Assembly (NCBI GenBank): GCA_005408345.1
Contig: SEMN01000944.1
Location: 62,001-126,000, forward strand
Length of the DNA stretch: 64,000 nucleotides
Source: Macquaria australasica
Taxonomy: Eukaryota > Chordata > Actinopteri > Centrarchiformes > Percichthyidae
Direction: 5' to 3'
In this document: positions 12,701 through 24,700 of the stretch, piece by piece
How the letters are laid out: each line of letters begins with the position of its first letter
How positions within the stretch are numbered: the stretch's first letter is position 1
The notes under the pieces: generated by a model
The model's input: the letters and a program-made list of their open reading frames with translations, nothing else
Databases searched by the model: none
What the model was told of the DNA's origin: nothing
Position numbers and translations under genes: made by a program

Positions 12701-15700
12701 GTCCCAGACCCTCAGTCCCTCCAGGTCCACGGCCCCCCCACCCGGCGTCTCAGAGGACATGGCTCCGCTGGAGTCAGACTCTGAGCTGGGGGCCGCCATC
12801 GATCAGAGCGATGAAGCCTGCAGAAAGAGCGGCAGGCCTGTGATGACCCGAGCTGTGCTGAGACAGAAGGACCTGGAGGACGGGGTGGTGTGGGAGGGCC
12901 GACCCAGGACCAGCATCACTGAGGAGCGGGCCGCCATTGCTCTGACATCACTCTTCACACTAACGGTAAGAGATCACAGCTGCAGGTACTGTGGAGTATT
13001 TCGATTTTATTCTATTTTATACTTTCAATTTCAGAGGGAGGTATTGCCTCTTTTACTGAACTACATTAATCTGACAGCTTTAGTTACTTTGCAGATTCAG
13101 ATTATTAATAAATAAATTATGATGTACTGTTATTGATTAAAAGATAAGACTTTATTGATCACTGGCAGCAGAAATGGGCCATTTTGCATAATGAGTACTT
13201 TTACTTTTGGTATTTTAAGTATATTTTGATGCTAAAACTTTGGAGTACTTCAGTGTGTCAGTGTGTTAATATGTGATAGACACCTGACTGAGCTGTCATA
13301 GTTCAGGTGTTTTACCCTGAGTCCTCTCCTCTGGTTCCTCCTCAGGGTTTTGCCAGTGAGAACCCCACCGCTCCCATCCAGCTGGTCCACAGACGAGCCC
13401 CCCCCTGCCTGAATGAGTTCTGCAGGCTGGGCTGCGTCTGCTCCAGTCTGTCCCACTGCTCCAGGATCAGCCACTGCGGCCGGCCTCCCTGCATGTTCGG
13501 CTGCAGCTGCCTCAAACAGAAGGTGGTCCTCCTCAAGAACCTGGACGGGTCCGACTCCAGCCCCTCCCACCGCGAAAACAACAAGAAGAGGAAGAGGAGG
13601 ATGAAGATGGCCTACAGTGAGTACACCACCTTTATTAATGCTGCAGAGTGGAGGACAGCTTCAGGAGAGAATTTACTCATCCAATCACAGAGCTTCAGAC
13701 TGATGTCATGCAGGAGATGTTGAGGCTGTAGCTTTATGTTTAGCTACAGACATGAGAGTGGTATCAATCTTCTCATCTGACTCTCAGAGAGGGAAAGGAG
13801 AAGAGGATTTCACTACATATTGAACTCTCTCAGTACGTATGTACAGTCAGATAAAGTGAAATGATTTTCTTTAAACTGTGAAGTCCTCCACATGTGATCC
13901 ACACTCTGCTCCCCCTGGTTTTGTTTTAAAGACAGAATAAATGAATGAAGTTCTGCTGTGTGTGTAGAGGTTTTGTCTGATTGTCATCATGTGGTCACCT
14001 GTACTCATAGTTCTGAAGGAGGCAGACAGCGTTTCCCAGCCTGCCGAGCGGGTCCGGACTCTGTGGAAGAGGGTTGGTGGAGACACAGATCCAGACCCGA
14101 TCCACGTCCCCGAACCGGCATCCCTGTCCCACCCCACTGTAAGGACACAGTCTTCATGTTCCTCCTGACTGAGCCTGATGTTAAAGGCTCCTCTGATATA
14201 TATTCTTTATTCATCTTTCCTACTGAAAACATGCTCTTTAACATTATATTTATATCTTTATAAATCCTTTATATTTCTTTTCTCTAATCCTTCTTTTTTA
14301 CTCTGATTTTACTAATTATTATTGCACATTATCCTCCAGAGCATGTGGAGTATTTGTGTGTAAAAATCTGAATCTGTAGAGTAACTAAAGCTGTCAGATA
14401 AATGTAGTGCAGTAAAAAGTGCAGTATTTCTCTCTGAGATGTAACAGAGAGAGAAGTTGAAAGACTCAAGTAAAGTACAAGTACTTCAAATGTGTACTTA
14501 AGTACAGTACTTAAGTAAATGTACAGAGTTATTTTCCTGCACTGGAGAAACTGACAGCAGAGAACGAAGCATTTCTTCTCTGTTTTAACTTGAAAACTGG
14601 TTTAAACGATGAATCGATTATCTGCTGATTATTTTTCTGTCGATCGACTAATCGATGAGTCGTTTTAGCTCTGAATGTCCTCTGGTTAACCTGCAGAACA
14701 CTGAACAGCTTTCATTGGAACTACTTCCTGTGACTGTTGAGATGTTGAGTCTGATCAGTTTGGTTCTGTGTTTGTCTGCAGGAGAACAGGGAGGACAGCA
14801 GCAGCTGTGCCAGGGTCAGAGGTTACCGAGGGAAGAAGAAGAAGAGCAGGAAACTAAAGCAGCAGGTAAAGCTCCTGATTGGCCGGAGGAACGTAACGTC
14901 CTTCATCTGTGTTTGACATTCAGAAGTAACATGTAATGTAAAGAAGTGATGTGAGGTCAGGTGAAGCAGGTGAGCTGCTGTATGTCATCTGACTGCTTTG
15001 AGACATCTGAACTCAGTCAGGCAGCAGGTCCAGGTGAGCCAGGTGTGCTGCTCCCTCGCGTGTACCTCACAGAGCTGTGATTGGAGAATTTGTTGTAAAT
15101 GTTGAAACAGTTTTTGGACGTTAGTCTCAATAGTTGTTTTATGTCTTCACATTAACAGAGAAACTGGAAATATCTAAAAACCAACTCAGTGTCCAAAAAT
15201 CTGCATCACTAACAACTGAAACTGCTTTTATACGACACAGAATCACTGTGAACTGACAGTCTGATTCTTTTCCTCCAGGCGTCGTCTAAACAGGAAAAGT
15301 CTAAACAGGAAAAGTCTAAACAGGAAAAGTCTAAATGCGCTCGTCTGAAATCTCTGAAACAGAGAGACCTGACTCTCAAGGACACAAAGACCAAACCCTC
15401 CCGTCCTCCAGCAGGTAGGTTTACTGACGTCTGCTCCTCCCGTCAGGTCCTGCAGGTGTGTCATGAAGCATGAATTAACGCAACAAACTGAACCAGGATC
15501 AGTCCGGTTCATAAAGCTGGTTTGTTTCATGAAACCTGAGAGATCAAACAGAGAAGAAAACCAATGTCTGAAGACAAAACTGTGGCGTTCAGACACAAAG
15601 CAGCAGATACAGAACTCAGAATATGGATAGTAAAATACTTCAGGCAGCTCGTTGTAGCTCAGCACTGACCTCAGATTAGCTGATCTGCTCTGTTAGCTGT

Positions 15701-18700
15701 TTGTTTCTGAGTGACGTTTCTTTGTAGAATTAGTGCTTAAAATAATTCAATAATAAGTGTGAATGTATAAGATGCAACATCCTGTTAATCAGCTGTGACG
15801 TATCCAGTAGGACAGCAGCTCATTATTTCATAGCAAGACCGTAAGATCATTCACACCTTGTAGATAGTTTGCAGCAGTGATGTCACAGTTTAAACAGCTT
15901 CTGATTGTCTGTCTGACACCTGTTTCTCTCCAGTCAAACACGTCGATTAGCTTTATTTTGATCGCAGTACATACAGTAAAAGGATATTGATTGAATACTG
16001 TGCAGGTACTTTAGACTGATAATATGAGACGTGATAAACTGACTGACCAGGTGAGTCAGGAGCGATCCATTTCCATGGTAACGGAAACTGATTTAAACCT
16101 CCTTTATGAAAGCTTCCCGACTCTCTGACGTATATGGAGCCATGATGACCCGCTGTTTGTTCAGGTGTTTGTAATGTTTGTGGTTGGAAACTGGTTCGGG
16201 TTTTGTGTTTTTTCATCAGCACGTGAACCGGTTCAGCCACGTCCCTCCAACCAGCCTCTGAGTCCTCCAGCAGAGCCGACCCCGAAGCCGTCGAAGCGTC
16301 TGATCATCTTGGCGGAGTGCAAGTGGTTGAGCGACGCCGACCGGAACCACGTGTTGAAGAAGCTGTGCGAGGCGATGGCCTGGGACCGACTGGACGAACC
16401 CTTCTGGATCAGAAAGTATCTCATCAGTCCAATCAGTCAGACTGTGGAGGAGAGCGGCAGCGACAGCTGCATCCAGTACAAAATCCACATCTCCAGACCC
16501 AAACTGGAGCGAGCAAAACCAGCAGCACCAGTGAAACCACCACACAGAGAACAGGCGGAGACAGAACAACAGCAGGTAGACAAGAATCTGAATCTTATTC
16601 TGATAAAACTTCCTTCCTGTTTCTGTGATTCAGACATCCTCACCTCAGCACATTAAGCTACAGCACGATGGTTCAGTGATCTTTGAATTAAGTAATGAGG
16701 TGTTGTTAAAGGCAGAATGAGTTCAAAGTATAGATTCATACAAGAATAATTCATGTCAGTCGTCACCGATGATCCAGTAGAAGTGTGTGTCCTCTGAGGC
16801 CCTCTGCTGTGTTCGGGACGTTTCTGGGCGTCAGTGGGTGTGTAGCTGACCAGCTTCATAGATATTTTAGGATTGCACAGAAGGTTTAGACTTCTAACCT
16901 GAGCTGAAATGGTTCTAACTGAAGCTGCTGCCAGTGATGGACACTCAGTCGTCCTGCAGCTGTTTCACTGTCAAAGACAGATTCACTTCTCTTCTGTAGA
17001 AGCTTTTATTTTGAAGCAGCTGCAGTTTTAGCTGAAATCACATGTCAATATATTTACTGTCCGCCATTTTATCTGAGTGTCTGAAACCTGAGTGTAAATG
17101 TTTTCTCAGAGTCCATGACACGTACTGTCTGCTGGCAATCCCACAATGCAATGTGTCACATGTTATAGATGTCATGTGACTCCACAGCCGTCAGTGATGT
17201 CACTGTTAGAGGAGAGGATGACTTGAGTGGTTTTGTATGGTGTTTTGAATGCACCTCGTGTCTCTCGGCAGGATGACCTGAAACGGGTGCTCTGGGAGGC
17301 GGAGCCTCCTGAAGATTGGCAGCGGGAGGTGGAGGAAGGTGACATCGAGGAGGAGGTGGGATCAACAGATCACCAGGTGGATGATGGGAGAGAGAGTAGC
17401 AGAAGTGAAATGAAAATAATGTCAAAGAAGAAGGAGAGGGTCAGTATGGCGCTGCCTTTCCTGACAGGAATCTCCCCCGCTGGCTTCCTGTCAGCCAATA
17501 GGAAGCAGCCGGAGGGAACAGATCAGCTGGTCCAGGTAAGAACATGTGGCCTCCTTTTATAACTTATCCTTCAACAGACATTTCAACTCCTTTCAGTGCT
17601 TGAAACGAACTAACTGGTACTTCTGCCAGCCTCTGTTAGTGCTTCTGTGTCAGGTACACCTCCACCTTCTTTAATAACTTCAACCTTCTCACAGCTCAGC
17701 AGACTCACCAGCTGAAGACATTTAAACTGTTTCAAAGATATTTTCTAGATCATCATATAAAACTTCAGGCTGTTACATTAAAATTTTTTATGCTGGAAGA
17801 AGCGATCTGATATTATTGTCCCCTTCTCTCTGTCTCCACAGGTAAATGGGAAGGTCTATCCTCTGGCTAAGATCCAGTTGGGGAAGATGGGGGCGCTCCA
17901 TCCGGCAAACAGGCTGGCAGCCTATCTCACCGGCCGGGTGGGGTCCAACGGGACTTCCTCTTCGTCCCCCTCTAAACCTCCTCACAACCAGAGTTCAGGA
18001 CCGCCCCCCCAGACCGTCTCCTCGGCTTCCTCTGCGGGTCCTGGCCTCGCTGCCACCCCCCCCCCAGGTCTCAGCCGTCAGTCACAGTGCTCACCATCCC
18101 GACCTCCCCCACAGGTGAACACACCTATATCTGCCATTCAGGGCGTTTTCATACCAAGTCTACCAGCATCTGTTTTTAAGAACGATAAATGATTCTGTTG
18201 CAGTCAGCAGCTGCAACTCGGGTGTTAAAACGAGATGATCAGCAGCCAGAGAGCTGAGATATATTGATCATAGGATACCGACATTAAACTGGAGTATCAG
18301 TGAAGTCAATGAAGCAGTGAAGTGAGGCTGCGGGTGGCGCAGCAGACTGTACTGACTCCATCCGACCGTCTGTGTGTCACAGAGCTTCAGCCTGCAGCAG
18401 CGAAGCTCGACCAATCAGCTGCCTCCTCTGACCAGCCTGCAGGTGAAGCACCTGAGGAGGCGGGTCGTCGGGTCGTCACTGTGATGGTGTACCCGGCTTC
18501 TACGAGAGGGGCTAGTCAGGTCAGAGTGCTACCTGCAGCTTCTGGTAGCTCTGCCCCCACTACAGGTAACACTGAAGACCAGTTAATTAGGAATCATCAC
18601 AGATATTATTAATATTATTAATCAGTTACTGGATGGTGATTAGATATAAATAAATCAGTGGTCAATATTTTAACTGCAGAAAAAGAAAGTGTTTTTGTGG

Positions 18701-21700
18701 TGATAAGCTGTGTTGATGAGCTGCGTGTTGTGTGACAGGTGGACTGTTTCTATTCTTTAACAGAAACAAAAAGAAAACGGGTCAGTCTCTAAAGTTTCTC
18801 GTCCTCTTTCCATGTTTACAGTTAATAATGATGCTGTCGGTCCGAAATGCAACGTACAGAGAGTTTTCAATAACAAGCAAATATTCAACATTTTTATTGA
18901 TGCCTAAATAGAAAGAAATATATGTTCAAATCCTAAATGAAACTAAGAATAACTCAAACATGACTAAGATTTAATATTCATCTGATGTACTGCAGAAACA
19001 CGTGATGTATATATTTACCTGATCAGATATTAGTGTCTTTAGAATTTGACCTTTAGTTTTACCAAATCTGCCACCTGGAGGAAAATATTTGTGAATTAAT
19101 TCATGAACCAAAGATCCAGAATCATGAGTGCGTACTCCAGCAGCATCCAGAGCGTTTTAGATTGATTTCAGATCTTCAGCTGTTAGTTTTACTTCAGTTC
19201 TGTAAAGAAACAGATTTCATCACAGTCCACTTCATTTCTGACTTTATTAAAATCTGTGTTTACAAGTTTATTTTCTCGCAGTTTGAGCACAAATTATAAC
19301 ATGTCTGTTTTTTAGATTGAATCTTTAAACTTGTAAAACCTGACAGTTTGTGTGTTTTATAATTTGGGCTAACGGGTGTAAAAACACCGTCTTTAAAACA
19401 AGCTTTAACAACATCTCGAGACGTCTCTTCTGCAGGTTCTGTTTCTAACAAACAGATTTGTTTTATTTAAGTCTTTTTCCTCGAGCAGTGAAACAGTAAT
19501 TCAGACTACAGGTTTGTTGAAAAACTCTTGTTAGCTTCGTCTTGTGACTCTGTGAAGGGCCCGGAGCCTCAGGTTGAGAACCATGACTCTATAAGTAAAC
19601 CATGTCCCTTCTGGTCTCATGTGTTTCAGAGTCTCGGGTGAGCAGCTCTGTGGGTCCACCTGTAGATCCGGCTCCTAAAGGCTCTCAGCTGTTGATGGTT
19701 CAGGTCCCGGGTCCTCGTGGGAAGCTTCCTGCTCCGGGTCTGACTCCCTGCCCTGCGACGCCCCCCTCCACCGGTCAGAGGATGGTCCTGCAGCCGGTCC
19801 AGGCAGCGTCAGGCCTCCAGTACTACCGCAGACCAGATGGTAAACTGGTCCAACTGGTTCCCATCAGCCAGCTCAGATCAGTCAACCAGAACCTGCCGGC
19901 TCAGAGAGGTGAGGGGGGGGCTGTGCACAGTTTGTAGCCAATCAGGTGTTTCCATTTGGATGTTTGACTGACTCCTCCCCCTCCGACTCCTCCCCCTCCA
20001 GGTTCCCCCTCCCGCCCGGGCCCCCCTGCTGCATCACATGAGACTCCAGTCGTCACCGTTGGTAACCAAACACCCCCTCCGACCGCAGTACCGACCTCCA
20101 CCTCTTCCTCCTCCTTCTCCCTCTCCGGACTCCAATCCTTCTCTGTGGCCCCCCTCCCCGCCCCGCTCCAGCCCTCCTCTGGATTCCTGGCTCAGAAGGG
20201 GACGTGCACCTTTAAAATCCTCCCCGCCAACTCCAGCAAGGAACCGATCATCGTCACCTGTCCTAAAGTCCCCCCCCGCCCACCCAACAAGGCAGTGTCG
20301 GGCGCCAGCTCCTTCACCATCGTCCAGCCTCACCCCCCCGCCACCCCGATGTACCTCATCAACCTCAAACCCTCCACGGGTCAGGGGGCCGAGCTCGGGG
20401 TCAAAACGGTGACGGTGTCTGCGAGCCTGGCGGTCCAGCAGAAACCTGCTTCACCTCAAACCAACACCACCACCACCATCCAGACCCCTGTAGGGACCAC
20501 TCGCAGACCCCCACCCCCTCCTCCAGCGCCGCCAGCGCCGCCAGCGTCAGAGGTCACACCTGCACCCCCACCGTACCCCCCTGTGGATCCGGAGCTGGCC
20601 TGCGACCTGGTGGACCTGGACATCATATGTGTGGACAACAAGACGGGGGTCATTACCACGGAGACAGAGGGCGGGGCAAAGTGGTCACTGGACGCGGTGG
20701 AGCCGGGGGGGTCGCCGAGCAGCAGGATGGAAAACTCGTCAGACTTCGGGGATGAGACGGACAGTGAAGAGGAGTCGGTGTTCAACATCCATGTAAGAGG
20801 AAGTTAGTTTACATCCCAGAATAATCAGCCTGCACGTTCAGCTGCTTCCTGTTCAGATAAAGTACATTTACTCAAGTACTTCCACTCTACTACATAGATA
20901 CATATCAGATGTACTTTTCAGAGCTTTAGTTACTAGTAACTTTTCACTGAAGATCAATTAAGAACAGATCATGTGATCAGTTTATAAAATCTGACCCATT
21001 GTTACAGTTTAAATACCAAAAGTATATGAACCAGTTAAATGATCTCCAACAACAACATTAAAGTACTGCTCACATATTAATTCATCAGTAATAATGATCT
21101 AGTAATATAACAGTAGAACACTGTAGCTGCTCTGCGTTCTGAGTACTTTTACTTTTGATACTTTTTGTTTCCTCTGTACTTTTACTGAAGTACATTTTGA
21201 ATGCAGGACTTTTACTTGTACTGTAGTATTTGTATACCGTGGTGTTACTACTATTACTTGAGTAAATGATTTGAGATTAGATGAGAGCTGAAGGGGAGGC
21301 AAAGATGAAGACCTCCCTTCTCCTCCTCCTAACTTCGTCAGCTAACTCCGTCAGCTGATGAGCTCCACCGGGTCTCGCTCTCCTGATGGCTTTAATGTTT
21401 CTGTCGTCTGATTGGTTCCCTAACTTCAGTTTCCCTGCAGAGACGTGATGCTGACAGATGTGAATGTATTCGGTGTGTTTTCTGTTTGTCTGCAGCGTCA
21501 CATCCACAACGTGATGGAGAAGCAGCGTCGAGGGAAGATGCTGCAGCTGTTTGAAGGTCTGAGGAGGGAAGTGGGACTGTGTGTGGAGAAGACGTCAAAG
21601 ATCTTCACCCTGAAGAAGGTCAGATGCTTTAAACCCCCTCCGACATAAAACACTGTTTGTACTTCTACTCCCCTCCATCTGTCACTTTTATTCATCTCTC

Positions 21701-24700
21701 TCTTACCTCACATTCCCAAATCCCAAAAGTTAGTTAGTTAGTTAGTGAGTTAATGTGTGAGGGTGAAGACAAACGGGTCTCGCTGTCTTATTGCAGGCGG
21801 TGCTGGTGATCCAGGAGCTGAGGCGCACTGAGAAAGATCTAGAGAGGAAGAAGAGGAGGCTGATGAAGAGGAGGGATGACTTCCTCACCACCATCGCTTC
21901 AACAACAGGTATGAAAGCTATGAACTAACAACATGTTTAAAAGGCTAATAACATAATTGACTCGGGGCCTCGACTCATGGGGCTCATTCGGGCACAGCCC
22001 GAAAAATCAACATGGAGCCGCCGCCCTGTGGGCCCATCACCTGCAGGGATAGGCATTGGGATTGGGTGCATTGCAAGCCGGGCAGCAGGCGAAGGCGGGG
22101 ACCTGGGCGTCCCGACCTTCGGCATCGCAGACTGGTTTTAGGGATGTGGAACGTCAGCTCTCTGGCGGGGAAAGAGCCGGAGCTGGTGTGGGAGGTGGAG
22201 CGGTACCAGCTAGATATAGTTGGGCTCACCTCTACGCGTAGCTCTGGATCTGGAACCAAACTCCTGGAGAGGGGCTGGACTCTCTTCTTTTCCGGAGTTG
22301 CCCAGGATGAGAGGCGCTGGGCGGGTGTGGGGATATTCACGAGCCCCCGGCTGAGCGCCGCTGTGTTGGAGTTTTCCCCAGGGAACGAGAGGGTTGCCTC
22401 GATGCGACTGAAAGTTGCTGAGAGGAAGGCTCTGACTGTTGTTTGTACTTATGCACCAAACAGCAGTTCGGAGTACCCGGCCTTCTTGGAGTTCCTGGGT
22501 GGCGTCCTGGAAGGGATACCACCTGGAAACTCCATAGTTCTGCTGGGGGCCTTCAACGCCCATGTGGGCAACGATGGTGAAACCTGGAGGGGGGTGATTG
22601 GGAGGAATAGCCTCCCCAATCTGAACCCGAGTGGTGCTTTGTTGTTGGACTTCTGTGCTAGCCATGGACTGGCCACCATGTTCGAGCATAGGGTGGTTCA
22701 TAAGTATACTTGGTACCAGAACACCTTAGGCCGCAGGTCGATGATCGACTTTGTGGTCGTATCGTCAGATCTGCGACCGTATGTCTTGGACACTCGGGTG
22801 AAGAGAGGGGCAGAGCTGTCAACTGATATCCACCTGGTGGTGAGTTGGATAAGATGGCAGGGACGGCTGCCAGACAGACCTGGCAAACCCAAACGTGTAG
22901 TGAGGGTGAACTGGGAACGTCTGGCGGAGGCCCCTGTCCGTGAGACCTTCAACTCCCACCTCCGGAAGAATTTCTCGTGCATCCCGGGGGAGGTTGGGGA
23001 CATGGAATCAGAATGGGCCATGTTCAAAGCCTCCATTGCTGAGGCGGCTGCTAGGAGCTGTGGTCAGAAGGTCGTCGGTGCCTGTCGAGGCGGCAACCTT
23101 AGAACCCGCTGGTGGACACCGGCGGTGAAGGAAGCCGTTAAGCTGAAGAAAGAGGCTTTTCGGGCTTGGCTAGCCCAGAGGTCTCCTGAAGCAGCAGACA
23201 GGTACCGGGAGGCCAGAAGGACAGCGGCCTCGATGGTCACCAAAGCAAAAACCCGGGTGTGGGAGGAGTTTGGGGAGGCTATGGAGAAGGACTTTCGGTT
23301 GGCCTCAAGGAAGTTCTGGCAAACTGTTAGACAACTCAGGAAGGGAAAGCAGGGCTTGGCCCAGGCCGTGTTCAGCAGAGGAGGAGAGCTGCTGACCCGG
23401 ACTGGGGATGTTGTCAAGCGGTGGAAAGAGCACTTTGAGGAACTCCTGAACCCAACCAACATGTCCTCAGTGGAGGAGGCAGAGTTTGAGGAGCAATGTG
23501 GATTCCGTCCTGGCCGTGGCACAGTGGACCAGCTCTTTACCCTTGCAGGGCTGCTGGGGGGTTCATGGGAGTTTGCCCATGTGTTTTGTCGACTTGGAGA
23601 AAGCTTTCGACTGTGTCCCCCGGGGGGTCCTGTGGGGGGTACTGCAGGAGTATGGGGTACTGGGGTCGCTGCTACAAGCCATCCGGTCCCTATATAACTA
23701 AAGTGTGTGCTGTGTCCGCATTCTTGGCACAAAGTCAAACACGTTCTCAGTGGTTGTTGGACTCCGCCAGGGCTGCCCCTTGTCACCGATTCTGTTTGTG
23801 ATATTCATGGACAGGATCTCAAGGCGCAGCCGGAGTGAGGAGAGTGTCCGGTTTGGTGGCCTCAGAATTGCATCTCTGCTCTTTGCGGATGATGTGGTTC
23901 TGTTGGCTTCATCGGGCTGTGACCTTCAGCAGGCACTGGGGCGGTTTGCAGCCGAGTGTGAAGCGGCTAGGATGAGAGTCAGCACCTCCAAGTCTGAGGC
24001 CATTGTTCTCTGCCGGAAAATGGTGGACTGCCCCCTTTGGGTTGGAGTATCTCAGGGTCTTGTTCACGAGTGATGGTAAAATGGAGCGTGAGATGGACAG
24101 GCGGATCGGTGCAGAATCAGCAGTAATGCGGGCGTTGTACCGGACCGTGGTGGTGAAGAGGGAGCTAAGCCGGAAGGCAAAGCTTTGGAATTTACCAGTT
24201 GATCTACGTTCCAACCCTCACCTATGGTCATGAGCTTTGGGTAGTGACCGAAACAATGAGATCGCAGATACAAGCGGCCGAAATGAGTTTCCTCTGCAGG
24301 ATGGCTGGGCTCACCCTTAGAGATAGCGTAAGGAGCTCGGACATCCGGCTCAGAGTAGAGCCACTGCTCCTTCGCATTGAAAGGAGCCAGTTGAGGTGGT
24401 TCGGGCATCTGATTAGGATGCCTCCTGGACACCTCCCTTTAGAGGTTTTCCGGGCACGTCCAACTGGTAGGAGGCCCCGGGGCAGACCCAGAACACGCTG
24501 GAGGGATTATATATCTCATCTGGCCTGGGAACACCTTGGGGTCCCCCAGGAGGAGCTGGAAAGCGTTGCCGGGGAGAGGGACGTCTGGACAACCCTGCTT
24601 AGCCTGCTGCCACCGCGACCCGGCCCCGGATAAGCGGAAGAAAATGGATGGATGGAATGGATAACATAATTGAGTGGAGCAGCAGAGAATCTGTTATTTT

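Noticed and set aside
22012..24633. Treating the LINE frames as host genes
   Set aside because: They encode endonuclease and reverse-transcriptase motifs within exact target duplications, with frameshifts and a deletion.
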